From the NCBI GenBank assembly GCA_964579765.1, contig CAZOIK010000131.1, forward strand, positions 1 to 45,019: a stretch of DNA of 45,019 nt, in the 5' to 3' direction. Every line of letters starts with the position of its first letter. Position 1 is the stretch's first letter. This document shows positions 1-7,088 of this stretch, piece after piece. Source of the stretch: DATNBT01 sp964579765 (GTDB taxonomy: Bacteria > Acidobacteriota > Vicinamibacteria > Vicinamibacterales > CAVVIG01). The notes below the pieces were generated by a model that saw only the letters and a list, made by a program, of their open reading frames with translations, had not been told where the DNA came from and searched no databases. The position numbers and the translations under genes were made by a program.

Positions 1-239
1 TCGTAAGGGTGGTCGACTCCGCCCAACAGGATGGCCTGTTGCGCTCCGGATTCCGCTGCGCTACACCAACGGCACGAAGTCGGGCGGCTCGCCGAGTTGA
101 ACCGCCGCGGCGAACCAGGCCTTCGGCGCGGCGGAACTCACGGCCCTCGACGATTGCGCCACAACTGCATGCAGAAGACTGAAGATGGAGCGGACAGTCC
201 CGGATGCGTTGCAGCAGGCAGACAAGGCAGATGACTCTT
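1..239. other. Unassigned left edge
   Basis: No gene can be supported. One forward frame is open from the window edge to a TGA near 107 and could be the last ~32 codons of a gene starting outside, but I do not recognise the residues. I find no copy of the tRNA-His 3' end here that would mark the left end of the neighbouring integrative element. Confidence 0.3.
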
Positions 240-437
240 TCAGGCGTCGAACGGATTGACCCAGAGCACGCCGGTTCGCGCCATGTCCTTGACGTTGCGC
301 GCGGCCAGCGTCAAGCCGTGGACTCTGGCCGTCGCCGCGAGCAGTCCGTCAATGACGGGCACGGATTGCGGGGCGCTCAAACGGCGCCACTCTTCGGCGA
401 CCGCGGGGTCCACGGGGAGCAGGCGAATCGCTGTAGC
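240..437 (-). pseudogene. Truncated VapC-type PIN-domain toxin (C-terminal remnant)
   Basis: The frame reads as the C-terminal ~65 residues of a VapC-family PIN ribonuclease: a RLLPVD start, the VIDGLLAATA helix carrying a conserved acidic residue, and the TLAARNVKDMARTGV strand-helix with the late Asn/Asp motif, ending NPFDA. Full-length VapC proteins are about 130-145 residues, so the N-terminal half with the first catalytic Asp is missing. Upstream of about 437 the sequence no longer resembles PIN and runs into the end of the neighbouring regulator at 460. No antitoxin gene is visible. It is most likely a decayed toxin-antitoxin locus disrupted by insertion or deletion. A full-length frame from 689 exists, but its first half is the antisense of the regulator gene and is not PIN-like. 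Confidence 0.6.
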
Positions 438-459
438 CGTTGAATTAGAGGGCCCTGTG

Positions 460-1440
460 CTAGTCATTGAACCGCCATGAAATGAAGTACCTAAAACCAA
501 CACTCGGAGGCTCGATAGAAAAGGCGGCGTTGTGGTTCGTAGCTGAAAACCCATGCCGAACGCGCTCCAGTTCTGCAGTATGAAAGAACCATTCACTCGC
601 CCCCCAGAAGACGCCTGGTGAGAATTCAAGGCGGAGTCTCTCGGGAAATGACACAGTGATGGTGATCGATTCGACCGGCAGATTGGCATCCCACGCGCAG
701 TACTCGTGTTTGAAGGGATCGCCCGCGTACGCTGCAGCGGCGGCTTCGTTCGTCATCAAGATTGCGCGGCTGTAAGTCTCCGTGATCATGTAGTCGAGAG
801 GTGGATCTTGGCTGTTGAGCGGTTCGCCGAAGATCAACTGCCAACGATAGCGCCCGTCTCCGAGAACGTCTTTGGCCTCGTACCGCACGCTCTTTGGAAA
901 AGAAGTGAGCAACGAGAACTCCGGTGGAATCTTCTTGTCTCCGCCAGGCGTCCACATTCCAGTCTTGCCTTCGAGAACCTCCAACGAAATGCCATCACCA
1001 ACGCGGAACCCTTCGATTCGCTGCGTACGGCGCACCGTGCCTTCGTCGTCGAGAATCTCCCAGATTGAAAACGCGTGCTTTGCTTTTAGACCGGACGGCG
1101 TTAAGCCAGGCTCGATGTGTTCGTCGGGGACACTGCGCACGTTCGAGAAGATGAAGGCATAACCCTCACCGTGAACCGTACGAATATATCGCGGCGACTT
1201 TCGCTGATCGCCGAGAACATTCCTAATCTCGTTGATCGCGGTCGTGACGTAACCTTCCTGCGCGTTCTCACCTCCCCATACTTCATCAAGAATGGCAGTG
1301 TTAGAAATCACGCTCGGTCTGTTTCGAACGAGAAGCGCTAACACTTGAACATGCTTCGGGCGCAGTGGCGTGTCGCGACCGCCTTCCTGAAGCGTTCGCA
1401 ACCTTTCGTCAACGTAGAACGCATCAAACCAAAACCGCAT
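460..1440 (-). CDS. Winged-helix (OmpR/CadC-type) regulator with unknown C-terminal domain
   Basis: 326 residues. Residues ~1-98 are an OmpR/PhoB-type (Trans_reg_C) winged helix: PLRPKHVQVLALLVRN, the ILDEVWGG helix, the VTTAINEIRNVLGD recognition helix and the RTVHGEGYAF wing. It starts directly with the DNA-binding domain, as CadC-type regulators do, but no transmembrane segment follows. Residues ~120-326 form a beta-rich domain (SIWEILDDEG, ITETYSRAILMTNE, ESITITVSFPERLRLEF, GFRYFISW) that I cannot name; it may be a ligand or partner-sensing module. The gene is less GC-rich than the rest of the window and diverges from the mobile-element genes that begin at 1661, with 220 bases between. 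It could regulate that cassette, but this is inference from position only. Confidence 0.75.
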   Translation of the reverse strand: MRFWFDAFYVDERLRTLQEGGRDTPLRPKHVQVLALLVRNRPSVISNTAILDEVWGGENAQEGYVTTAINEIRNVLGDQRKSPRYIRTVHGEGYAFIFSNVRSVPDEHIEPGLTPSGLKAKHAFSIWEILDDEGTVRRTQRIEGFRVGDGISLEVLEGKTGMWTPGGDKKIPPEFSLLTSFPKSVRYEAKDVLGDGRYRWQLIFGEPLNSQDPPLDYMITETYSRAILMTNEAAAAAYAGDPFKHEYCAWDANLPVESITITVSFPERLRLEFSPGVFWGASEWFFHTAELERVRHGFSATNHNAAFSIEPPSVGFRYFISWRFND

Positions 1441-1660
1441 GGGATGTACACCTGTCCGTGTGGCCGTGATGAGTGACCGTAAAGTCGCCTACCGCAAGTA
1501 CTAAGAGTTGTTGAGGAAACGCTGAGGATTCGAACTCGGCGACTTGCTAACGTCACCTCCGCCGATGGAATGACGCCGACGATTTCTCGTCGGCGCCGCC
1601 GGCAGCAGTTGGGGCGGTGGTAGCACACCGCGTTCCAACGCTAATGCCATAGGAGGGCCT
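1441..1660. other. Divergent intergenic region with tRNA-like motif and strong RBS
   Basis: 220 bases between the divergent regulator and the element's first gene. Positions 1529-1545 match the T-arm region of tRNA-His (6906-6921) with one substitution and one gap, in the same orientation. GGAGG at 1652-1656 is a strong Shine-Dalgarno for the ATG at 1661. I see no confident -35/-10 pair for either gene, though promoters for both must lie here if they are expressed. Confidence 0.4.
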
Positions 1661-2023
1661 ATGACGCCAGCTTGCTGCGAGGCGGCCAACGCACCGTCAC
1701 GCGATAGTCGCCCAACAACATCTAGATCCTACGCCTCTGATCATTGGCGTCAAGCATTCGACGCTCGGGACGTCATCGTTCTGGCACGCGAAAAGCTCAG
1801 CGATCTCCGAGCCGCCGGACTGACTGAGGCTGGTCTCTTCGCTCGTGTCCAGCGACTCATCGTTCGCGCAACTGACCGTGATGAACAGTCGAGACGAGAA
1901 TGGCTCGAAATCATTGACGAGGAAGACAGCGTAACCAACATTCCAGACCTCGTCGATGAGGACCCGTTCTCGAATGCCCGATTTGACGACGACGGTTGCC
2001 CGAACCATTCACCGGAGGAGTGA
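1661..2023 (+). CDS. Hypothetical small acidic protein, first gene of element cassette
   Basis: 120 residues, not recognised. The ATG is chosen because GGAGG (1652-1656) sits at ideal spacing. The middle (DARDVIVLAREKLSDLRAAGLTEAGLFARVQRLI region, about residues 30-68) is predicted helical. The C-terminus is strongly acidic (EIIDEEDSV, VDEDPFSNARFDDDG), which could mean DNA mimicry or a partner-docking tail. There is no signal peptide or membrane segment. Its stop codon overlaps the ribosome-binding region of the next gene, so the two are probably translationally coupled. Role unknown; likely an accessory protein of the ATPase module or a regulator. Confidence 0.65.
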   Translation: MTPACCEAANAPSRDSRPTTSRSYASDHWRQAFDARDVIVLAREKLSDLRAAGLTEAGLFARVQRLIVRATDRDEQSRREWLEIIDEEDSVTNIPDLVDEDPFSNARFDDDGCPNHSPEE

Positions 2024-2028
2024 ATCGC

Positions 2029-2880
2029 ATGCTCGAAGTCTCGCAATGCGCCGTATGCGGACAGAACTTCACCTGGTCGCATGCTGAATCATCTACGCCG
2101 CCGACCTGCTGCCCGGACCATCGAGGCGTGGCGGCAACATCGGCAACGGCCGCATCGCTGTCGCGCCGTTTGCCGACATCGACATCGCTCGCGAATTTCC
2201 CCAACCTGCAGCAGCTGCTGGCGGGCGATGACCTGAAGCAGCTTTTGGCGGAGGCATCCCGCCCGATTGAACACCGCTCACGCACATTCCTCGAGTGGTT
2301 CAACGACGTCGACATCATCAACCAACAGGTCCAAGAGAAGTTCGCCGCCGGCGACACCTTGCAATCGTTCATGGAACAGCGTTTGACTCTATTCGACACG
2401 CTCGCCAAGGCCGCGCGACGGGTAGAGGACTTCCAGCACGAACGTCTGGAAGCCGAGCTGAAGACGCTCACACTCGAAGACGAAATCAACGAGGAGCTCG
2501 CGTTGCGGAGCATCCGCGTCGCAACGAAGGTCGCTCGGGCGGTGGCGGAGTACCAGAAGGCGCTGCAGCCTGACCGATCGGGCGAGGTGCGCCAGGAGTC
2601 GGCGCCAGCGCCCAAGCGCCAGAAGCCCGCCAAGACTGAACGCGAACGCGTCCTCGATGACGTCCGGCGCGACCGCAAGGCGCGCGTGCACGCCGCCGAC
2701 GACATGATGCGCGACTTCCTGCGGGAGATCGACATCGCCGCCGGCTGCCGGGCGAGCATCCATGAGCGCGCGTTGCGTATTCGCGTGCTCATGGACGTGT
2801 TCGAGCAGGACGAAGAGAGCCTCCCTGGGAGTGCCCGCTGGATCCTGCATGTCGCAGAACGGGAGCGCGATGCATCGTGA
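2029..2880 (+). CDS. Zinc-ribbon/coiled-coil protein of the element
   Basis: 283 residues. The ATG at 2029 has GGAGGA (2014-2019) nine bases upstream; a GTG at 2020 is in frame but too close to that site. The N-terminus holds a small treble-clef or zinc-ribbon motif (CAVCGQNF, then CCPDH, residues ~7-32). After a Ser/Thr/Ala-rich linker, residues ~50-180 are long charged helices typical of coiled coils, followed by a basic linker (APKRQKPAKTERER) and a helical C-terminal domain (~200-283). Its end overlaps the start of the ATPase gene by 11 bases, so a stoichiometric partnership is plausible, for example as a DNA-binding adaptor or recruitment factor. I recognise no family. Confidence 0.75.
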   Translation: MLEVSQCAVCGQNFTWSHAESSTPPTCCPDHRGVAATSATAASLSRRLPTSTSLANFPNLQQLLAGDDLKQLLAEASRPIEHRSRTFLEWFNDVDIINQQVQEKFAAGDTLQSFMEQRLTLFDTLAKAARRVEDFQHERLEAELKTLTLEDEINEELALRSIRVATKVARAVAEYQKALQPDRSGEVRQESAPAPKRQKPAKTERERVLDDVRRDRKARVHAADDMMRDFLREIDIAAGCRASIHERALRIRVLMDVFEQDEESLPGSARWILHVAERERDAS

Positions 2881-4633
2881 GGCGCTCCGTCTCATGGCGC
2901 ATCTGCAGAAGCACGTGCACGTCGGGGCGGCGCCCGACGGCCGGGACGTGTTCCTGCCGCTTGCCGAACTGAAACGCACGTCGATGCACATCATCGGCGC
3001 CGCCGGCTACGGGAAGTCCTATTTTCTGCGCAACCTCATGCGGCACTTCCTCAGATTCGGCCAGCCGTTCGCCCTCATCGATCCGCACCGCGAGTTGTTC
3101 GACTTCGCGGTCGCCGCCGTACGGCGTTCGTCGATTGCCAAGAGCAGGGTCACGATCATCGACCCGGGCGATGGCGACTACGCGGTCGCCTTCAATCCGC
3201 TCGCCTGCGGCGTGGACGATCCGGGCGAAGCGTCCAGTCTGGTGCTTGAAGCCGTGCTCAAGGCATGGGGCGCGGCGTCGTTCGATCAAACACCCCGGAT
3301 GGAAGGGTTGCTCCGCGGTGTGTTCCGCCTGCTCGTAGAGAATCAGCTCACGCTGCTCGAAGGCCCGCAAGTGCTGGACATCGACAACGTTGCGCTGCGG
3401 CGCACGCTGGCGGCACGCGTGTCCGATCCGTGGGTGCGCGAGGACTTCGAGGCCTTCGAGAAGTGGCCGCGCAACGAGAAGAGCGCGATTGTCGAGAGCA
3501 GTCGCAATCGGCTCCGCCGCTTCCTGCAGTCGGAATCCGTGCGCCGGATGCTCGGGCAACAGCAGCGCGCGCTGAACATGCAGGCACTGATGGACAGCGG
3601 CGGCGTGCTGCTGGCGAACGTTGGCAACACCAAGACGCCGGAAGTGAAGCGCCTGCTCGGCGCACTCCTCGTCAACGCGATCTTCCATGCGGGCAAGCAG
3701 CGCGATCCGAAACGTCGCCGCGACTTCTTCGTGATCGTCGATGAGTGCGGGCAGTTCGCTACGTCCGACCTCGCTAACTCGCTCGACGAGCTCCGCAAGT
3801 TCGGTGTCCACTTTGTTCTGGCTCATCAGCGGCTTCGACAACTTGAGCGCGAGGACGGCGACGTCTTGTCGAGCGTGATGACGAACGCGAAGATCAAAAT
3901 CGTGTTCGGCGGCCTCGAGCGGCCTGAAGCCGAGCGCATGGCTCGCGACCTGTTCACCGGCGCCGTCGACGGCGACGAGGTGAAGCACATCGCGATGCAG
4001 ACGAAGTTCCGCCCGATCGACAGCACGTTCGAGGTGCAGAACGAGTCGTGGTCGGAATCCGGAGGCAGCTCTGAAACGTCGGGGCGGTCGACGTCGGCGT
4101 CGGTGAGTAGTTCCGAGTCCGAGACGGCCAGCTATCGCGGCGAGGGCATCGTCCTCGGGTCGCCGAACGAGCTGGACACGTGGTCGCGGACGAACGGCTC
4201 GTCGAATGCGCTCGTGGAGGGCAGCTCGTCGTCACGTGTGTCGTCGCAGGCGTCGGGCTCGAGCGGTAGCCGTTCGGTCGTGCCCGTCACGCTGCACGAG
4301 GAGTTCGTGGAGGAGACCGGCCGCACCTTCTATTCCTTGGAGGAGCAGTGGGAAAGACGAATCTCGCTAGTCCATGGCTTGGCCAAGCGCGAGGTGTTCG
4401 TCAAAATCCATAACAGCGAGCCGATCCGCTTCCGCACCGTCGACGTCCCGGAGTTCAGGGACGAACGCCAGACCGAGCAGTTCAAGACGACGATCCTGTC
4501 GAGGAGCCCGCACGTTCAGGCCACCGCTGCCGTGGACCGAGAAATCCGGGAGCGTCAGCGCGCGTTGGACGCGCGCGTCGAGGCAGCGGAGGAAGACGGC
4601 CGGCCGTTCGCCATAAGGACATTTCGGGAGTGA
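2870..4633 (+). CDS. HerA/VirD4-type DNA-translocase ATPase with serine-rich insert
   Basis: 587 residues. It resembles the TraG/VirD4-HerA-FtsK superfamily that pumps DNA, including coupling proteins and TraM-recognition-domain ATPases. Visible motifs are Walker A GAAGYGKS (43-50), FALIDPHRELF just after it, Walker B FFVIVDECGQF (D291, E292), and HFVLAHQRLRQL (~310-322), a sensor/Gln motif typical of this group. There is no N-terminal membrane segment, unlike canonical VirD4. Residues ~393-470 are a Ser-rich low-complexity insert, and the C-terminus is charged and helical. ATG 2870 is preferred to the in-frame ATG 2762 because it follows GGGAGCG and overlaps the previous gene by only 11 bases, and because the extra 36 residues are merely the other frame of that gene. 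Likely role: moving or unwinding element DNA. Confidence 0.85.
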   Translation: MHREALRLMAHLQKHVHVGAAPDGRDVFLPLAELKRTSMHIIGAAGYGKSYFLRNLMRHFLRFGQPFALIDPHRELFDFAVAAVRRSSIAKSRVTIIDPGDGDYAVAFNPLACGVDDPGEASSLVLEAVLKAWGAASFDQTPRMEGLLRGVFRLLVENQLTLLEGPQVLDIDNVALRRTLAARVSDPWVREDFEAFEKWPRNEKSAIVESSRNRLRRFLQSESVRRMLGQQQRALNMQALMDSGGVLLANVGNTKTPEVKRLLGALLVNAIFHAGKQRDPKRRRDFFVIVDECGQFATSDLANSLDELRKFGVHFVLAHQRLRQLEREDGDVLSSVMTNAKIKIVFGGLERPEAERMARDLFTGAVDGDEVKHIAMQTKFRPIDSTFEVQNESWSESGGSSETSGRSTSASVSSSESETASYRGEGIVLGSPNELDTWSRTNGSSNALVEGSSSSRVSSQASGSSGSRSVVPVTLHEEFVEETGRTFYSLEEQWERRISLVHGLAKREVFVKIHNSEPIRFRTVDVPEFRDERQTEQFKTTILSRSPHVQATAAVDREIRERQRALDARVEAAEEDGRPFAIRTFRE

Positions 4634-4635
4634 GC

Positions 4636-5520
4636 ATGCCGACTCCAGACCCCCACCTGCCTCGGTTCGTCCGGCACCGCTTCCGCAAGCCGCCGTTCGT
4701 CCTGCAGGCACGCGACACGGAGATTGTCCGGCTCGTCGAGCAGCATCGCGTGATCACGTCGGACAACGTGCGGCTGCTCGTCGGCGGCTCCGGCCAAAAC
4801 GTGCTCCGGCGGCTCCAGAAGCTGTTTCACGCCGGCTACCTTGACCGGCCGCGCAGTCAACGCACGTTCGGCAACCTGCCCTTCGCGTATGCGCTCGGCC
4901 AGCGGGGCGCCGAGCTGCTGGCCGGCCCTGACGGACGGAAGCCGACGGTCGATTGGAGCGAGAAGAACCGCCAGCTGACCGTCCACTACCTGCACCACGC
5001 GCTCATGGTGAGCGAATTCCAAACGGCCCTCCGGCACGCCGCCGCCGCGAGCGGCACGATTCGTCTTGAACACTGGCTACCCGATGGCATCATTCGGGAG
5101 GCCGCTTGGATCCATCAGGATGGCCGCCGCACGCGTGTGCCGGTCTCTCCCGACGCCGTATTCGTCCTGAACAGCCTCGACTCGCGCCAGGCCGGTCGCG
5201 TCTGCGGCGTACTCGAGGCCGACCGCGGCACCATGACCGTGGCGCGGTTCACGCTGAAGCTCGCCGGGTACTTCGCGTGGTGGCGATCGGGCGAGGCCGA
5301 GAGGCGCCTCGGGTTCAGGAACTTTCTCGTCGCGACGGTCGCCCGGACGGACGAACGCGCCGAGCACTTGCGCGCGGCGGCGCGCGCCGTCAGCAACAAA
5401 GGTCTCCGCATGTTTGTGTTCTGTTCCGAGGGCGCGTACGCGCCGGTGCCGCGCGCTGCAGTGTTTCAGCCGATCTGGAAGACGCCGGCGGACACCGCAC
5501 TGCATTCGTTGCTCGAATAG
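4636..5520 (+). CDS. Replication-relaxation family winged-helix protein
   Basis: 294 residues. The N-terminal ~110 residues fit the Replic_Relax family (PF13814): FVLQARDTEIVRLVEQHRVIT, LLVGGSGQNVLRRLQKLFHAGYLDR, then FAYALGQRGAELL, a winged-helix layout. The later part (HALMVSEFQTALRHA, VFVLNSLDSR, ARFTLKLAGYFAWWRS, FLVATVARTDERAEHLRAAAR) resembles the nuclease-like fold commonly found after this winged helix; that fold assignment is my inference. The family is known from plasmids and integrative elements, often beside a VirD4/HerA-like ATPase as here. ATG 4636 sits two bases after the ATPase stop with GGGAG (4626-4630) as ribosome-binding site; GTG 4630 is a less likely alternative. Probably DNA processing or origin binding for element mobilisation. 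Confidence 0.8.
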   Translation: MPTPDPHLPRFVRHRFRKPPFVLQARDTEIVRLVEQHRVITSDNVRLLVGGSGQNVLRRLQKLFHAGYLDRPRSQRTFGNLPFAYALGQRGAELLAGPDGRKPTVDWSEKNRQLTVHYLHHALMVSEFQTALRHAAAASGTIRLEHWLPDGIIREAAWIHQDGRRTRVPVSPDAVFVLNSLDSRQAGRVCGVLEADRGTMTVARFTLKLAGYFAWWRSGEAERRLGFRNFLVATVARTDERAEHLRAAARAVSNKGLRMFVFCSEGAYAPVPRAAVFQPIWKTPADTALHSLLE

Positions 5521-5528
5521 GAGTCGTT

Positions 5529-5765
5529 GTGCGCAATCGTTCGGAATTGAACGGTGCAGCAGTTCTAACGCCGCCGCATCTGCTTACGCCCGGTGAAGTG
5601 GCCGAGCTGCTTCGTACGTCGCGCAAGGCGATCTATGCGATGGTCGAGCGGGGACAACTCCCCGGCGTCGTCCGCATCGGACGACGGGTACTCATTCGCG
5701 ACGACCTTCTGCTAGAGTGGCTCCGCCAGAAGACGACGCCCTCACTGGAGAGGCAGACACAGTGA
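5529..5765 (+). CDS. Excisionase-like helix-turn-helix protein (MerR/HTH_17 type)
   Basis: 78 residues beginning at GTG 5529. AGGAG (5519-5523), which overlaps the preceding stop codon, is five bases upstream and decides this start; a much longer open frame reaches back to 5106 but is the shadow of the previous gene. The core LLTPGEVAELLRTSRKAIYAMVERGQLPGVVRIGRRVLIRRDDL-type layout is the helix-turn-helix domain of Xis/AlpA-like recombination directionality factors (DNA-binding domain, excisionase family). The TGA overlaps the integrase ATG by one base (TGATG), so the two are translationally coupled, as expected for an Xis-Int pair that sets the direction of recombination at the tRNA-His site. 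Confidence 0.85.
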   Translation: MRNRSELNGAAVLTPPHLLTPGEVAELLRTSRKAIYAMVERGQLPGVVRIGRRVLIRDDLLLEWLRQKTTPSLERQTQ

Positions 5766-6853
5766 TGGTGAGAGTCGTACCGTACAAGAAGGGCGGCTGG
5801 ATGATCGACGTGCGCACGCGCTTTCATGACGGCTCGCGTTTTCGTGAGCGCCGCGTGCTGTTCACGTCGAAATCGGCCGCGCAGCGATGGGGCGAAGAGC
5901 GCGAGCGGCATCTGCTCGTGCACGGCGCTCCGGTCCCGAAGAAGGAGGTGCCAACGCTCAGTGAATTCGCTCCGCGTTTTATCGAAGGACACGCACAGGC
6001 CAACCGGCAGAAGCCGAGCACCATTGCGGCGAAGGAGAACATCCTGAAGGTGCATCTGCTGCCGCTGCTTGGCACGCATCGACTGGATCGGGTCACGAAC
6101 GAGGACGTCCAGATGGTCAAGGCGAAGTTGCAGGACCGGTCGCCAAAGACCGTCAACAACGTGCTTGGCGTGTTGAGCGTCGTTCTTCGGAAAGCGGTGG
6201 AGTGGAACGTGCTCGAACGGGTGCCGTGCACGATTCGACTGTTGCCGACACCGAAACCGAAGATCCGTTTCTATGACTTCGGCGAGTACGACCGACTGCT
6301 GGACGCGGCGAAAGCGGCACGCGATCCGCAGGCGCTGGTCGTTGCGTTGCTGGCAGGGGATGCGGGGTTGCGGCGCGGGGAGATCGCGGCGCTCGAATGG
6401 GCCGATGTCGATCTCGAGCGTCGTCAGATTTGCGTGCAGCGGTCGGATTGGAACGGCCACGTGACGGCCCCGAAGGGTGGCCGCCTGCGACACGTGCCGA
6501 TGACGCTCCGCCTCGCGTCGGCGGTGCGTAAACATCGACATCTCCGGTCGAATCTCGTGTTGTGCACGTCGGATGGAGAATCGCTCACGCCGAAAATGGT
6601 GACGGACTACGTCCGTCGCGCGGCCCGGCGGGCGCATCTGGTGAATGCCGGCATTCACATCCTGCGCCACACGTTCTGCTCGCATCTCGCGATGCGCGGA
6701 GCGCCGGCAAGAGCGATTCAGGAGCTTGCGGGGCACCAGGACATCGGCACGACGCAACGCTATATGCACCTGAGTCCGGCGGCGCTCGATGCAGCAATCC
6801 GACTGCTGGAGATGCCCGACGGCCGGGGCAACATCGGGGCAATGCCGTCGTAG
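5765..6853 (+). CDS. int: Tyrosine recombinase (site-specific integrase)
   Basis: 362 residues, phage-type integrase. Residues ~1-55 are an N-terminal arm-binding-like domain (KKGGWMIDVRTRF). Residues ~65-160 are a SAM-like core-binding domain. The catalytic domain shows the full set: R203 (GLRRGE), K237 in the beta-hairpin (APKGGRLRHV), HILRH (H298, R301), H324 (LAGHQDIGTTQRY) and nucleophile Y333. Length and residues indicate an intact enzyme. ATG 5765 overlaps the excisionase stop; in-frame GTG 5762 and an upstream ATG at 5717 are less likely. The gene points at tRNA-His, whose 3' end lies 35 bases downstream, the presumed attachment site. Confidence 0.95.
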   Translation: MVRVVPYKKGGWMIDVRTRFHDGSRFRERRVLFTSKSAAQRWGEERERHLLVHGAPVPKKEVPTLSEFAPRFIEGHAQANRQKPSTIAAKENILKVHLLPLLGTHRLDRVTNEDVQMVKAKLQDRSPKTVNNVLGVLSVVLRKAVEWNVLERVPCTIRLLPTPKPKIRFYDFGEYDRLLDAAKAARDPQALVVALLAGDAGLRRGEIAALEWADVDLERRQICVQRSDWNGHVTAPKGGRLRHVPMTLRLASAVRKHRHLRSNLVLCTSDGESLTPKMVTDYVRRAARRAHLVNAGIHILRHTFCSHLAMRGAPARAIQELAGHQDIGTTQRYMHLSPAALDAAIRLLEMPDGRGNIGAMPS

Positions 6854-6888
6854 CCCTGATCGATTTACTGCTGATGCAAGTAGTTGGG

Positions 6889-6964
6889 TGGGGTGGGTAA
6901 CGGGGTTCGAACCCGCGACTTCCGGAGCCACAGTCCGGCGCTCTACCGCTGAGCTATACCCACC
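6889..6964 (-). tRNA. tRNA-His (GTG anticodon), CCA encoded
   Basis: Reading the minus strand from 6964, a cloverleaf folds: seven-base acceptor stem GTGGGTA/TACCCAC, T8-A9, D-arm GCTC...GAGC, anticodon loop CTGTGGC with anticodon GTG, and a T-arm with TTCGAAC. The extra 5' G (G-1, position 6964) faces C73 (6892), the identity element specific to tRNA-His. CCA is encoded at 6891-6889. The 3' end faces the adjacent integrase gene, so this is the presumed integration site; the gene remains intact. Confidence 0.97.
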
Positions 6965-6979
6965 ACAAATTGCGAATTC

Positions 6980-7055
6980 GGCGATTTGGTGATCCGGCGA
7001 TTGGGTGATTTGAAGTTGGAGCGGCCGATCTGACAGGGCCCATCACCGCATCGCC
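6980..7055. repeat. GGCGATTTGGTGAT repeat cluster with inverted copy
   Basis: Two direct copies of a 14-mer (6980-6993 and 6996-7009, 13 of 14 identical) and an inverted copy (7042-7055, about 12 of 14) lie just upstream of tRNA-His on its 5' side. The arrangement can fold into a large hairpin. It could contain promoter or processing signals for the tRNA, or be an inserted repeat; the sequence alone does not decide. Confidence 0.55.
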
Positions 7056-7088
7056 AAATCACGAGCTTATCAGATTTTAGTCGGGCGT

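Larger units (their letters stand above)
1529..6889 (+). mobile_element. Candidate integrative element at tRNA-His (left end uncertain)
   Basis: Six co-directional, tightly packed genes (1661-6853) end with a tyrosine recombinase whose stop lies 35 bases from the encoded CCA end of tRNA-His. Integration at a tRNA 3' end beside the integrase is the classic arrangement for such elements. The cargo is a DNA-translocase ATPase, a replication-relaxation protein, a coiled-coil zinc-ribbon protein and an excisionase-like HTH, which suggests DNA processing and transfer rather than metabolism. The right end is inferred to lie in tRNA-His. The left end is placed at an imperfect tRNA-like 17-mer (1529-1545) but may lie outside the window, in which case the regulator and PIN remnant are cargo too. 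No relaxase, replicase, mating-pore gene or exact direct repeat was found. Confidence 0.6.

Noticed and set aside
1521..1550. A tRNA gene or intact tRNA fragment at the TTCGAAC motif
   Set aside because: The flanking bases do not form a T-stem on either strand (several mismatches) and no acceptor or anticodon stem surrounds it.
1..1660. Exact duplicate of the tRNA-His 3' end as a left attachment site
   Set aside because: I compared the tRNA 3' sequence with this stretch and found no exact copy; only the imperfect 17-mer at 1529 is close, reported separately with low weight.
2762..2869. Longer ATPase start at ATG 2762
   Set aside because: The additional 36 residues are a second frame of the preceding gene with Cys/Ser-rich composition, while ATG 2870 has a ribosome-binding site and a short overlap.
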